Of a DNA stretch of 64,000 nt, positions 8,411-17,673 are shown one piece after another. Both the position numbers and the translations under genes were made by a program. This DNA comes from Clostridiales bacterium. Its GTDB lineage: Bacteria > Bacillota > Clostridia > Lachnospirales > JAQSXR01. Location of the stretch: NCBI GenBank assembly GCA_029256575.1, contig JAQSXR010000003.1, forward strand, positions 248,001 to 312,000, in the 5' to 3' direction. Position 1 is the first letter of the stretch. Every line of letters starts with the position of its first letter. Under the pieces are notes generated by a model. It did not search any database. It was not told the origin of the DNA and saw only the letters and a program-made list of their open reading frames with translations.

Positions 8411-9022
8411 ATGCAAGATGTTATAATAATTGGTGTTGCTGGAGGTTCTGCATCAGGTAAAACCACAGTTGCAAATAGATTAAAGGATGAATTTAAGGAA
8501 AGTGTTGAGTTAATGTGCCACGATTATTACTATCGTGCACACTATGATTTACCATTTGAGGAAAGGTCACAGTTAAATTACGACCACCCTTATGCGTTTG
8601 ATACGGACTTATTAATTAGTGATATTAAGAAGCTAAAACAGTGTATTCCGATTGACCGACCTGTTTACTCTTATACGGATCACAATAGGACCAATGAAAC
8701 GGTAAGAGTAAATCCTGCCAAAGTAATTATCATTGAAGGTTTTATGATTTTTGAAAACAAAGAATTACTTGACCTAATGGATATTAAGATCTATGTCGAT
8801 ACCGATGCAGATGTTCGATTAATTAGACGTATATTAAGAGATGTAAAAGAACGTGGAAGAAGCCTTGACTCCGTTATCACTCAATATTCCACTACTGTTA
8901 AACCAATGCATGAACAGTTCGTTGAACCTTCTAAAAAGCATGCAGACATCATTATTCCAAATGGTGGTCTAAATGAAGTTGCAATTTCGATGCTTATTAA
9001 CAAAATCAAATCAATTGTATAA
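8411..9022 (+). CDS. udk: Uridine kinase
   Basis: Phosphorylates uridine/cytidine in pyrimidine salvage. The P-loop GGSASGKTT is at residues 11–19. The conserved MCHDYYYR, NYDHPYAFD, IIIEGFMIFEN and YVDTDADVRLIRRILRDVKERGR blocks are all present. 203 residues, the normal length. The ATG follows AGGAGG. Single gene with a terminator behind it. Confidence 0.93.
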   Translation: MQDVIIIGVAGGSASGKTTVANRLKDEFKESVELMCHDYYYRAHYDLPFEERSQLNYDHPYAFDTDLLISDIKKLKQCIPIDRPVYSYTDHNRTNETVRVNPAKVIIIEGFMIFENKELLDLMDIKIYVDTDADVRLIRRILRDVKERGRSLDSVITQYSTTVKPMHEQFVEPSKKHADIIIPNGGLNEVAISMLINKIKSIV

Positions 9023-9040
9023 ACTATTTTAATTAATCTT

Positions 9041-9085
9041 AAGGGGATAGCTCAATGTTTATCGAGCCATCCCCTATTATTATTT
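9041..9085 (+). terminator. Terminator between udk and the DUF3810 gene, possibly bidirectional
   Basis: AAGGGGATAGCTC and GAGCCATCCCCT form a stem followed by ATTATTATTTCTTTTT on the plus strand. The same hairpin could also act on the converging minus-strand DUF3810 gene. Confidence 0.7.
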
Positions 9086-9757
9086 CTTTTTGCTTTGATA
9101 TTCTGCTAATAATAAATCTACCACTCGACCATAACTTCTGGTCCCATCTGTTTGTGCATTTGCTTTTAAATATGTATTATTTATAACTTCTGTCGCATCT
9201 GCCACTGGTCCTCGAAATTGTTTCCAGTATGTTATACTACTCGTCCAATCTCGAATAATTTGCTCCGGCAATGTATCATATAAAGCCCAATATTCTTCTT
9301 TTCCACCCGCATCGTACAACGCATTCATGCTATAAGTAATGGCAGATACGATTCCACTATATTGAAAAGCTGGACTATCTGATGCCATACAAGCAAGATA
9401 TGCTATAAAATTTGCTTCATCTTCTCTCATAAAACCTTTTAGATGAGATAATTCATGACAAACAGTTGATGGAATATCATAAGCTGGGACATCATTATCA
9501 TAGTTTGCCTCAACGGTAAACGGTGAATAAACACCAACTATTTGAGTATATGACATAAGCCTTGATGCAATAATTGGCTTAACATTTGGATAGTAGCCAG
9601 ATAGATCATTATATTCGGTGCCAATGTTTTTCATTGCTTTTCTTGCAGTACTAGAAATATCTACATCAATAACAGTTAATCCATTTTTATCTACTTTTAC
9701 TTCTTCACTAATTGAAGTTGCGCGTCTAATTAAGTCTTCACATAGCTCATACAGCAA
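9080..9757 (-). pseudogene. DUF3810 membrane metalloprotease-like protein, C-terminal half (frameshifted)
   Basis: 225 residues holding the catalytic-looking region of DUF3810: STVCHELSHLKGFMREDEANFIAYL (HExxH plus downstream Glu). The N-terminal membrane half is a separate ORF (9747–10154) in another frame, overlapping by 11 bases. The split falls after GINYHRYTFA, and the next readable words are LYELCEDLIRRA, so a frameshift with a short deletion of the linker seems likely. Together the halves give about 360 residues, the usual DUF3810 size. The upstream ATG-like start has no ribosome-binding site. Function of the family is unknown. Confidence 0.7.
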
Positions 9758-10154
9758 ATGTATAGCGGTGATAATTTATGCCTGTTGTAAGGGTAAATGT
9801 TAAAGCAATCGAGCAAATGATACATATTACTTTTAGAATTCTTTTCTTGATATTTTTTGTATCTTTATGCCTCTTAGTAAATAAGTTCTTAATAAAAATA
9901 ATAATCTTATAAATAACACCAATTATTATCAAATATATTAATATCTCAACAACAGAGAACGGAAATATTGATGTAATCCTGCTCATAATATTAACTATAA
10001 TTGGATAAATGGTAGTTGCATACCACTCAGCAAACGGAGAATATAAGCGCGCAGTGACATTAAGAACTACTAATAATAAAAAGCTAACTGCAATAAAAAC
10101 AATATATTTTTTATAACTTTCCTTCGTATGTAAATATCCAAGTCTACTGTTCAT
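9747..10154 (-). pseudogene. DUF3810 protein, N-terminal membrane half (frameshifted)
   Basis: 135 residues with three hydrophobic segments (about 19–38, 65–88 and 108–125), corresponding to the membrane part of DUF3810 proteins. It ends at TGA after GINYHRYTFAV, exactly where the HExxH half begins in another frame. If it is not a sequencing artefact, the protein is broken. A weak Shine-Dalgarno AGGG precedes the ATG. Confidence 0.65.
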
Positions 10155-10226
10155 ATGCCCTCCCTTAATTAAGCAAAAAATAATAAAGTCTCATAAAATT
10201 CTTACTCTTATATAAAAATGACAAAA

Positions 10227-11144
10227 TTATAGCTCACTACTTTTTTGGTACCAACTAGGTATATATGTATTGAAATCATCATACATCTCGAGAAATATAT
10301 TATGATTTCTTATCATTGTATTTACTTCTTTCTCACCAAAGGGGATTGCCCAAGGAATTGAACATAAATCGTTTGAGGCCATATATAGAACAAGTAATTT
10401 GAAAAAATCATCAGGTACATTATTACCAAAATAACCGTGTAGTTGTCCACTTGCGAATAATGGGCTAACTTGAGCTGACCATATTATCCGATTAAATTCT
10501 TCATATGGATCACCGTAATCAAACCGATTAAAATCTATTATGCCTATATTAGCGTATTCATCCACCACCATGTTGCCGATGTGATAATCACCATGTTGTA
10601 GGCATTGTGGTCTATTATTTAATAAATATCTGTTATTATTTATATATTCTATTACTTTATCATAAGATTTAACTGTGATCCCACAGTTAAGATACAACTT
10701 AATATTACGATCAATCTTAGCATTAAATCTTTCGTCCCATGGCTGTTGATTGATTGGGGCTGGTATGGAATGTATTTGCTTTAGATATTTTCCTGTTGTT
10801 ACTCCTAATTTATATTGCGTTTCAGTATCTAATTTTCCTATTTCTTGCTCGGCATCAAAACCCTCAACCCAAGTGAATATCGTATATACAAGTTCATTAT
10901 TTGAACACATTCCAAAATCTAAAGGTACTGATATAATAATATCAAGATTCGATACTATATTCAATAGTTCAAATTCTTCCTTTTTCCTATTGTATTGAGA
11001 TATATCACTTGTTCTTAGTAGAATTTTTTGATTATGCGTGGTTTCAATATAGTATTTCTTATCACTTGACCAACCCTTATTAATTTCTTCTATTAATTGC
11101 CACTCGTTGTATTTAGGAATCTCACTAAATATAGTAGTATCCAT
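10227..11144 (-). CDS. APH-family phosphotransferase
   Basis: 305 residues with the aminoglycoside-phosphotransferase/choline-kinase fold. The catalytic loop CLQHGDYHIGNMVV (Brenner-type HGDxHxxN) and the metal-binding IIDFNRFDYGDPYEEF are both intact. The N-lobe has LIEEINKGWSSDKKYYIET and KILLRTSD with the ATP lysine. The substrate cannot be told; many chromosomal members phosphorylate small metabolites rather than drugs. The ATG follows AGGGGAGGGTAC. It sits 17 bases after rng, so it may be its operon partner. Confidence 0.8.
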   Translation of the reverse strand: MDTTIFSEIPKYNEWQLIEEINKGWSSDKKYYIETTHNQKILLRTSDISQYNRKKEEFELLNIVSNLDIIISVPLDFGMCSNNELVYTIFTWVEGFDAEQEIGKLDTETQYKLGVTTGKYLKQIHSIPAPINQQPWDERFNAKIDRNIKLYLNCGITVKSYDKVIEYINNNRYLLNNRPQCLQHGDYHIGNMVVDEYANIGIIDFNRFDYGDPYEEFNRIIWSAQVSPLFASGQLHGYFGNNVPDDFFKLLVLYMASNDLCSIPWAIPFGEKEVNTMIRNHNIFLEMYDDFNTYIPSWYQKSSEL

Positions 11145-11161
11145 AAGTACCCTCCCCTTTA

Positions 11162-12373
11162 TTACTTCATATCTTGTCCGCAGTATGGGCAGATAGCTCC
11201 AAGCTGTTCGTAGATCGGCGGTCTCATTTTCTTTCTTGTAATTTCTACAATATTAAGTCGACTCATACCAATAACAGAGGTTTTTAAAGGATCCTTAGAA
11301 ACTTCTTTTTGCAATACTTTTAGTAAATATTCTTTATTTTCTTCTGATTCCATATCGATAAAATCAACTAAAATTATACCTGATAAATTTCTTAGTCTAA
11401 TTTGTTTTGCAATTTCAATAGCCGCTTCTACATTTATCTTTAAGAATGTATCTTCGATTGATTTCTTGCCTGTGAACTTACCTGTATTTACGTCAATTAC
11501 ATGAAATGCTTCTGTTGGTTGAATCACCAAATAAGCTCCTGAGTTTAACCAAACTTTGGGTTTTAGTGCTTTTTCTAATTTTGCTTCCACACTAAACTTT
11601 TTGTCTAGTGGTAATAGCTTATCAGTATAAAGTTTTAACTTTTCAATATCTTCTTTTTGATTTTGAGAGATAAAGTTATGAATATCATCATATAGGCCCT
11701 TGTCGTCTACCAGTATCTCATCTAACTTCGTCAAATTACAATTTCTAATATTCATTAAGAAATTATTAGGTGCTTTTTCAACTATCTGATAGCAATTCCT
11801 ATATTGACTCGTTTCTTTTATCACTTTGAATCGGTTTACTAATTGATTAATTTCTTCTCTTATAATATATTCATCCGCATATTGTGCATTTGTTCTTATA
11901 ATAAATCCATATTCATGTGTTATATACTCCATCGCAATATCCCTGTATTTTGCTCTTAGCATATCATTTTGGATTTTACTAGAAACACCAATAAATGCTT
12001 TACCATAGGTTAAGACACAGTATTTTCCTTGAATATTAATATTGGATGATAGCGCTGGCCCTTTTGTTTTCGTAGCTTCTTTTGTTACTTGAACTACTAT
12101 TTCATCACCTATACATAATTTATTACCATTCTTAGATGTGGCATAGATAGGATTTTTATTATCTTTCAAAGAATAATAGCACATTACATCAATTCCAATA
12201 TCTATAAAAGCAGAAGCTATATTATCTAGAATATTCTGGACTTTTCCAATATAAATATTAGATATAATAGATTCTTCCTGTTCTTCACAGCTCACTTCTA
12301 TCAGTTCACTATCTTCAAATAATGCAGTGACTATTTTTTCTTTTTCTTTCGTTATTACTAATTTTCCTGTCAT
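11162..12373 (-). CDS. rng: Ribonuclease G/E family endoribonuclease
   Basis: A single-strand-specific endoribonuclease for RNA turnover and rRNA processing. The N-terminal S1 domain is at about 30–110 (NIYIGKVQNILDNIASAFIDIG). The catalytic Asp pair is in HVIDVNTGKFTGKKS and GIILVDFIDME, and the zinc-link CPYC is near the end. At 403 residues it is shorter than E. coli RNase G, as is common in Clostridia. It follows the radical SAM and DUF2344 genes, its usual neighbours, but rplU, normally next, is 5.4 kb away. Confidence 0.92.
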   Translation of the reverse strand: MTGKLVITKEKEKIVTALFEDSELIEVSCEEQEESIISNIYIGKVQNILDNIASAFIDIGIDVMCYYSLKDNKNPIYATSKNGNKLCIGDEIVVQVTKEATKTKGPALSSNINIQGKYCVLTYGKAFIGVSSKIQNDMLRAKYRDIAMEYITHEYGFIIRTNAQYADEYIIREEINQLVNRFKVIKETSQYRNCYQIVEKAPNNFLMNIRNCNLTKLDEILVDDKGLYDDIHNFISQNQKEDIEKLKLYTDKLLPLDKKFSVEAKLEKALKPKVWLNSGAYLVIQPTEAFHVIDVNTGKFTGKKSIEDTFLKINVEAAIEIAKQIRLRNLSGIILVDFIDMESEENKEYLLKVLQKEVSKDPLKTSVIGMSRLNIVEITRKKMRPPIYEQLGAICPYCGQDMK

Positions 12374-12445
12374 CCGAAATCCTCATTTCTAAACGTTATC
12401 ATAAAATTTCGAAACACAGATTTATAACTTGATGTACATCTCTTG

Positions 12446-13132
12446 TTATAAATTAGTGTCGTATAAAGATACTAATTTGTCATTATCATTTACATAAATA
12501 TCGATTCTATGAATTGCATAGGTATTTTCTTTGTATTCAATGTCTAAATACTTACTGATTGCTTCCATAACAAGTTCTGGTTTAAGGTTTAAAACACTTC
12601 CAGTCGCAAGCACAAGTTCTAGTGAATTTTCTGATAAAACTTTTATTTCAAAAATACTAGATTTAATATCCGTTACTTTTTCACTACTTTTTGTTTTTTT
12701 CATTATTAGTATTTCATCTTGACTAATAAAATTATGAACTGTTTCAAACAAATCTTTGTTGAGACCAAAACTTTCTCTTAAAGTAACTACATATCTAGCT
12801 GCATGAACGATAGACATTGCATTTTTGCTATTATCCTCTAATGTTTTCCAACCTGTTATTTGAATACCATCCGCCATGTTTGCATTTAAGCGAGCGATAC
12901 CTTCTTCTTCACTTAGTTCGTCTTCAAGACCAATGTCTACATATTCTGCTTCACTCGTATACCCAATTGCCAAAGGAGCTGCAAAAGACATCGCTTGATG
13001 TGGATTAAATCCTTTTGAATATAGCATTTGAAATCCTGATCTACGAAACGCTTTTTGGAAATATCTTAACAAATCTAAATGACCTACAAACTTCATTGCT
13101 CCAGTCTTATTAAATCTAATTCTTATCTTCAT
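12446..13132 (-). CDS. DUF2344 / TIGR03936 family protein
   Basis: 228 residues; KIRIRFNKTGAMKFVGHLDLLRYFQKAFRRSGF and YSKGFNPHQAMSFAAPLAIGYTSEAEYVD are the family hallmarks. The track start at 13144 is a GTG inside the ribosome-binding site. The ATG at 13132 follows TAGGAGGTGG at proper spacing. It overlaps the upstream radical SAM gene by 17 bases, so the two are translationally coupled. In some bacteria the two are fused, which implies a joint but unknown function linked to RNase G and the ribosomal operon. Confidence 0.88.
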   Translation of the reverse strand: MKIRIRFNKTGAMKFVGHLDLLRYFQKAFRRSGFQMLYSKGFNPHQAMSFAAPLAIGYTSEAEYVDIGLEDELSEEEGIARLNANMADGIQITGWKTLEDNSKNAMSIVHAARYVVTLRESFGLNKDLFETVHNFISQDEILIMKKTKSSEKVTDIKSSIFEIKVLSENSLELVLATGSVLNLKPELVMEAISKYLDIEYKENTYAIHRIDIYVNDNDKLVSLYDTNL

Positions 13133-14969
13133 AACAAACGCCACCTCCTAAGCCAATTAATCCGCATGCAGAGCAAGCCTGTCTACAATTTGGTGTAACA
13201 GTACCTTCTATTGCTCTGTTATATTCACGAATGAGGAATTCTTTTGTAACACCTGCATCAATAAAATCCCAAGGGAATAATTCATCTAAATCTCTATCAC
13301 GGTTATTATAGAAAGCAGGATCAATTCCACATTTTTTAAATGCATCAATCCAAACATCATATTTTAACTGTTCTGTCCAAGAGTCAAATAAACATCCATT
13401 TTTATATGCCTCTAAAATAGCAGCACCAACTCTTCTATCTCCCCTAGCCATAACGCCTTCTAGTAAAGTAGTCTCAACATCGTGCCAACTATATTTAATT
13501 GCTCTTTTGTTCATTTTATTATTTACAACTCTTTGTTTATCTAAGAATTCTTCACTCGTACATTGTTTAAACCATTGGAATGGTGTAAATGGTTTTGGAA
13601 TAAAGAATGATGTACTCGTAACTACATCTAATCTTCCATGTCTGTCTTGTTTTGGAAGATTGTAGTACTCATTTACAATTTCTTGCGAAAGGGTCGCAAT
13701 ACCTTCATTATCTTCAACTGTTTCAGTTGGAAGTCCTAGCATGAAATAAAGTTTTACTCTACTCCAACCAGATTTAAATGCCAAATTAGCACCATTTATG
13801 ATATCTTCTTTTGAAAGACCTTTATTTATAACATCTCTCATTCTTTGTGAACCAGCTTCTGGTGCAAATGTTATACTACTTTTTCTAACATCTTGTACTT
13901 TCTGCATAACATCTATTGCAAATGCGTCTATTCTAAGGGATGGCAAAGAAATATTAACATCTTTATCCCCTAACTCATCGATTAGATAATAGGTTAGTTC
14001 TCTCAGTGTTGTATAATCACTTGAGCTTAGAGAAATCAAAGAAATCTCCTCATGTCCAGTGTTTTTAAGTAGCGTCTTCGCTTGCTCTTTTAGGGTTTCA
14101 ACATCTTTTTCTCTAACTGGTCTATAAATCATACCTGCTTGGCAGAAACGACATCCTCGAATACAACCTCGAAATAACTCTAATACAACTCTATCGTGTA
14201 CCGTTTGCAAAAAAGGAACAATTGGTTTATCTGGGTAAATTGCACTCGTAAAATCCATAATTACTTGCTTCTTAATACTTGGCTTCGCACATGGTTTGTT
14301 TGGTGTAAAGCTCTTAAGTGTTCCATCTTCCTTATATTCTACATCATAAAATTGTGGAATATATACGCCTTCGATCTCGGCCATTATCTCTAAGAATGCT
14401 CGTCTAGACTTACCTTGTCTTTTATGTTCTTTATATGCATCTATAATTGCATCCAGGTTTGTTTCCGCTTCTCCTATATAGAAAGCGTCAATAAAGTCTG
14501 CTATTGGTTCTGTATTATAGACACAAGGTCCTCCACCCATAACGATTGGGTCGTCATCTGTTCTATCTTTTGATAGAAGTGGAATACCACTCAAATCAAG
14601 TATGTCTAAAATATTTGTGTAGCACATTTCATATTGTATGGTAAAGCCTAAGAAATCAAAGTTCTTAATTGGTTCTTGTGATTCAAGAGCAAATAAAGGT
14701 ATCTTCTTTTCTCGCATGATTTTTGACATATCAATCCATGGTGAATAAACTCTTTCAGCCCATGTATCTTCTCGCAAATTCAGCAAATTATATAGAATTG
14801 GTAAACCAACATGTGACATTCCAATTTCATATATATCTGGGAAACATAAAGCGTATCGAACCTCTACACTATCTTTATCCTTCATAATACTATTAATTTC
14901 ATTTCCTATATATCTTGATGGTTTTTCTACATTTAGTAGAATCTCATCTGATAAACATAATTTACTCAT
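13116..14969 (-). CDS. B12-binding-type radical SAM protein (TIGR03960)
   Basis: About 617 residues. The 4Fe-4S radical SAM motif is visible as ELFRGCIRGCRFCQAG (CxxxCxxC), followed by the SLSSSDY and APEAGSQRMRDVINKG blocks. The C-terminal cysteines CRQACSACG and CGLIGLGGGVCYED are typical of TIGR03960. The family start MSKLCLSDEILLNVEKPSRYIGNE is at ATG 14969. The longer ORF start at 15017 adds residues absent from the family. No Shine-Dalgarno sits directly before 14969; a strong AAGGAG lies about 37 bases upstream, before a tiny out-of-frame reading frame that ends at this ATG. Precise reaction unknown. Confidence 0.88.
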   Translation of the reverse strand: MSKLCLSDEILLNVEKPSRYIGNEINSIMKDKDSVEVRYALCFPDIYEIGMSHVGLPILYNLLNLREDTWAERVYSPWIDMSKIMREKKIPLFALESQEPIKNFDFLGFTIQYEMCYTNILDILDLSGIPLLSKDRTDDDPIVMGGGPCVYNTEPIADFIDAFYIGEAETNLDAIIDAYKEHKRQGKSRRAFLEIMAEIEGVYIPQFYDVEYKEDGTLKSFTPNKPCAKPSIKKQVIMDFTSAIYPDKPIVPFLQTVHDRVVLELFRGCIRGCRFCQAGMIYRPVREKDVETLKEQAKTLLKNTGHEEISLISLSSSDYTTLRELTYYLIDELGDKDVNISLPSLRIDAFAIDVMQKVQDVRKSSITFAPEAGSQRMRDVINKGLSKEDIINGANLAFKSGWSRVKLYFMLGLPTETVEDNEGIATLSQEIVNEYYNLPKQDRHGRLDVVTSTSFFIPKPFTPFQWFKQCTSEEFLDKQRVVNNKMNKRAIKYSWHDVETTLLEGVMARGDRRVGAAILEAYKNGCLFDSWTEQLKYDVWIDAFKKCGIDPAFYNNRDRDLDELFPWDFIDAGVTKEFLIREYNRAIEGTVTPNCRQACSACGLIGLGGGVCYEDKN

Positions 14970-15035
14970 TATGACATTTGTTGCTATAACGTAACATAGC
15001 AACGCTCCTTCCTGCATATCTTATCCCATTATACA

Positions 15036-15075
15036 CAAAAAAAACGAATAATAAAAGGTCTTTTTTATTATTCGC
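15036..15075 (-). terminator. Intrinsic terminator after the 121-residue membrane protein gene
   Basis: GCGAATAATAAAA and TTTTATTATTCG pair around a 6-base loop and are followed on the minus strand by eight T. The hairpin overlaps the stop codon of the 15068 gene and lies just upstream of the radical SAM gene. Confidence 0.85.
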
Positions 15076-15433
15076 CTTGTTCGTTCCACACTTCAATGAT
15101 CTTATCGTAATTAATTTGTTCAAAGGTTTCCTTAAGTGTATCCCAAGTGTAATTGTAATGGATTACTTCTCTTACCTTTTCTACATCCGTTTTTGCTATC
15201 TTTACTTTAGACATATCCCATACTTGAACACACAGTAAGATGGCTACCGCTATTAATGTCCTTCTTAGTATGCTCTTTAGATACCTATCTAAAAACTCTT
15301 TTGTAAATAGTTTACCATTTAAGATATTATGTATACTAATTTTTGTTGCATTGCTACTTTGGTTCTCTATTCTTCTCGAAATTCCTCTTCGGTTTCTGCT
15401 CTTTACAAATTGATTTCTATCTAACTTATCCAT
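15068..15433 (-). CDS. Hypothetical single-pass membrane protein
   Basis: 121 residues, not recognised. A basic N-terminal half (KSRNRRGISRRIENQ) precedes one membrane segment at about residues 60–75 (TLIAVAILLCVQVW), then an outer C-terminal part with DVEKVREVIHYNYTWDTLKE. The general pattern resembles the short cell-wall/sporulation membrane proteins found near M23 peptidases, but that is only an impression. It stands alone between the tyrS leader and the radical SAM operon, with its own terminator. Confidence 0.6.
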   Translation of the reverse strand: MDKLDRNQFVKSRNRRGISRRIENQSSNATKISIHNILNGKLFTKEFLDRYLKSILRRTLIAVAILLCVQVWDMSKVKIAKTDVEKVREVIHYNYTWDTLKETFEQINYDKIIEVWNEQGE

Positions 15434-15500
15434 TTAAATCACCCAATACATTATATTATGGTTTGGAATAATTTATGTAAAGATTAACGATATATTTTGG

Positions 15501-15529
15501 TTTACAAACATTCCCTATTATGTTATTAT
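15501..15529 (+). promoter_or_regulatory. SigA-type promoter of tyrS
   Basis: TTTACA (15501–15506), 17 bases, then TATTAT (15524–15529); an overlapping TATAAT is 3 bases further on. It lies about 15 bases before the T-box leader. Confidence 0.65.
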
Positions 15530-15539
15530 AATTCTAATT

Positions 15540-15768
15540 AAATTCAGTTGTAATGATTAAGTCTAGTAGTGATATGTAGTTCTTACAGAGAAGGGTTGGT
15601 TGGTGAAAAACCTCAAGTTATGCATAAAGCGAATTACACCTTATGAACAATTGACGTGTTGTTTACGAATCGACTATAAGAGGCTGATGACTAATTAATA
15701 TCAGCGAATTAAGGTGGTACCACGAAGCTTTCGTCCTTATTATGGATGTAGGGCTTTTTTTATTTTCA
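15540..15768 (+). promoter_or_regulatory. T-box leader (Tyr specifier) of tyrS
   Basis: Contains an ACAGAGAAGGG stem I element, the specifier segment GCGAATTACACC giving UAC (Tyr), the T-box AATTAAGGTGGTACCACG, and a terminator ending GGGCTTTTTTT. Uncharged tRNA-Tyr would permit readthrough into tyrS, 38 bases further on. Confidence 0.92.
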
Positions 15769-15805
15769 CAATTTATTATATTACACATTCAAGGAGGAAT
15801 TAAAT

Positions 15806-17035
15806 ATGTCAAATATATATGACATTTTAGCTGAAAGAGGTTTTATCGAACAAACGACACATGAACAAGAAATAAAAGATCTTCTAGCAAAAGAAAAAGT
15901 AACCTTCTATATTGGTTTCGATGCTACTGCAGATAGCTTAACAGCTGGACACTTCTTAACCGTTATGGCTATGACACATATGCAACGCGCTGGTCACAAA
16001 CCAATCGTTCTAATTGGTGGTGGAACTACTATGATTGGTGACCCAACTGGTAAATCTGATATGCGTAAAATGATGACTATCGAAACGATTGAATATAATG
16101 CTCAATGTTTCAAGAATCAATTATCTAAATTCATTGACTTTGAAGATGGCAAAGCCATTATGGCGAATAACGCGGACTGGCTACTTGATCTTAACTATGT
16201 TGAATTTATCAGAGATATTGGTGTTCACTTCTCAGTAAACAAAATGCTTACAGCTGATTGCTATAAATCACGTATGGAAAAAGGTCTTACTTTCTTAGAA
16301 TTCAACTATATGTTAATGCAATCCTACGACTTCTTAAAATTAAACAAAGATTATGGTTGCGTTCTACAGATGGGCGGAAATGATCAATGGTCTAATATAT
16401 TAGGTGGGGTTGATTTAATTAGAAGAAAAGAACAAAAACCTGCATACGGATTAACTTTCACACTTTTAACTACAAGTGAAGGAAAGAAAATGGGTAAAAC
16501 GGAAAAAGGAGCTGTTTGGCTAGATCCTGCAAAGACATCTCCATATGAATTCTTCCAGTACTGGAGAAACGTTGAGGACTCAAAAGTTGGTGAATGTCTT
16601 GGTCTACTAACATTCTTGCCTATGGATGAAGTAAATCGTCTTAGAGCTTTGGAAGGTGCAGACATTAATAAAGCAAAAGAAGTTCTTGCTTTCGAAATCA
16701 CGAAGATAGTTCACGGTGAAGATGAAGCCAACAAAGCTATGGAAGCAGCTCGTGCATTATTTGCTGGTGCTGGAATGGGTGGTTCAATTCCAACTTCTGA
16801 ATTCGAAAAATCTAGATTAGACGAAGGTATTGATATCGTAACATTAATGGTTGAGACAAAACTTGCTCCTACTCGTTCAGAGGGAAGACGTTTGGTACAA
16901 CAAGGTGGGGTTACTGTAAATGATGTAAAAGTTGAATCGCCAGATCAAAAATATACAACTTCTGATTTAAACGATGAAGGCGCATTAATGATTAAAAAAG
17001 GCAAAAAAGGCTTCCATCAAATAAAAGCTATATAA
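15806..17035 (+). CDS. tyrS: Tyrosyl-tRNA synthetase
   Basis: Class I synthetase, 409 residues. The HIGH-type motif is in [11 protein letters not shown], followed by [14 protein letters not shown]. Tyr binding residues lie in [11 protein letters not shown] and the KMSKS equivalent is [13 protein letters not shown]-terminal S4 domain (about 345–405) ends with [19 protein letters not shown]. The ATG follows AAGGAGG. It is controlled by the upstream Tyr T-box and followed by a terminator, so it is a one-gene unit. Confidence 0.97.
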   Translation: MSNIYDILAERGFIEQTTHEQEIKDLLAKEKVTFYIGFDATADSLTAGHFLTVMAMTHMQRAGHKPIVLIGGGTTMIGDPTGKSDMRKMMTIETIEYNAQCFKNQLSKFIDFEDGKAIMANNADWLLDLNYVEFIRDIGVHFSVNKMLTADCYKSRMEKGLTFLEFNYMLMQSYDFLKLNKDYGCVLQMGGNDQWSNILGGVDLIRRKEQKPAYGLTFTLLTTSEGKKMGKTEKGAVWLDPAKTSPYEFFQYWRNVEDSKVGECLGLLTFLPMDEVNRLRALEGADINKAKEVLAFEITKIVHGEDEANKAMEAARALFAGAGMGGSIPTSEFEKSRLDEGIDIVTLMVETKLAPTRSEGRRLVQQGGVTVNDVKVESPDQKYTTSDLNDEGALMIKKGKKGFHQIKAI

Positions 17036-17085
17036 ATACAATATAATTACAAATAATAAGATAACAAAGAATAAATTTAACAAAC

Positions 17086-17130
17086 AAAAAAAGTCAAAGT
17101 AGCTTAGATATTATCTACTTTGACTTTTTA
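17086..17130 (+). terminator. Bidirectional terminator between tyrS and a small ORF
   Basis: AAAAAGTCAAAGTAG and CTACTTTGACTTTTT form a 15-bp stem with A and T runs on both sides, so it can end transcripts of tyrS (plus) and of the 33-residue ORF (minus). Confidence 0.85.
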
Positions 17131-17143
17131 TTTGTAACATCTT

Positions 17144-17245
17144 CTAGAGATACGCTTCCTCATCATTCGAAATCTTACTAACTATTGACCGTCCAATTAT
17201 TATTAATGCCACTAATATTATTACCCCGATTATAATTTTTTTCAT
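17144..17245 (-). CDS. Small membrane protein, 33 residues
   Basis: Too short for the ORF track. The ATG at 17245 follows AAGGAGATGCTAAT, a strong ribosome-binding site. The product starts MKKIIIGVIILVALIIIG, one membrane helix, followed by RSIVSKISNDEEAYL. The bidirectional terminator lies 14 bases after the stop. A good ribosome-binding site, a membrane helix with flanking charges, and a terminator support a real gene. Function unknown; a toxin-like or regulatory peptide is possible. Confidence 0.6.
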   Translation of the reverse strand: MKKIIIGVIILVALIIIGRSIVSKISNDEEAYL

Positions 17246-17505
17246 ATTAGCATCTCCTTAATTTTTATTAGACATATTATACCATTAAATTACATCTTAT
17301 GCCATATTTCTATATTACATCTATATTACAATTGTTATAGATTAATCACCCAAAACCAGTGACCCTTCACACATATTTGAATCATATACTATGTAATTAT
17401 TTGGGTAGCCCAAAGCGGTTATCCGTTTTTCTTGTCGTGATTAAAACATAACACAGATAATCTACTTTGGATTTTTTATTTCGTTCAATTTCATTTTACA
17501 CCAGG
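17246..17505. other. Noncoding stretch, nothing recognised
   Basis: About 260 bases before the T-rich repeats show no ORF with a plausible ribosome-binding site. A short inverted segment (TTTGGGTAGCCCAAA, about 17400) is the only structure noticed. No known riboswitch class was recognised on either strand. Confidence 0.5.
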
Positions 17506-17640
17506 TAATCTTTTTATTTTTAATCTTTTAATTTTTAATCTTTTAATTTTTAATCTTTTGTCTTTTTCTATAATTTTCTTTTTTAATCTTTTTGTTAATA
17601 TATCTTTTTATTAATCTTTTAATAATCTTTTTAATCCGCT
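17506..17640. repeat. T-rich tandem repeat, about 15-base unit
   Basis: AATCTTTTAATTTTT recurs about three times in perfect or near-perfect tandem, then degenerates into further TTAATCTTTTT units up to about 17635. No coding content. Confidence 0.75.
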
Positions 17641-17673
17641 TTAAGATGAAAATCCCTCTCAATACCCTTCGAT

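Noticed and set aside
10227-11144. Aminoglycoside resistance gene
   Set aside because: It has the general APH fold only; nothing in the substrate region identifies a drug-modifying enzyme.
17340-17470. Possible riboswitch (c-di-GMP or cobalamin type) in the tyrS–pepD gap
   Set aside because: Short stems are present but the conserved cores of those classes are not, and no suitable gene follows.
17506-17640. CRISPR array
   Set aside because: The units are contiguous, low-complexity and 15 bases long, with no spacers and no cas genes.
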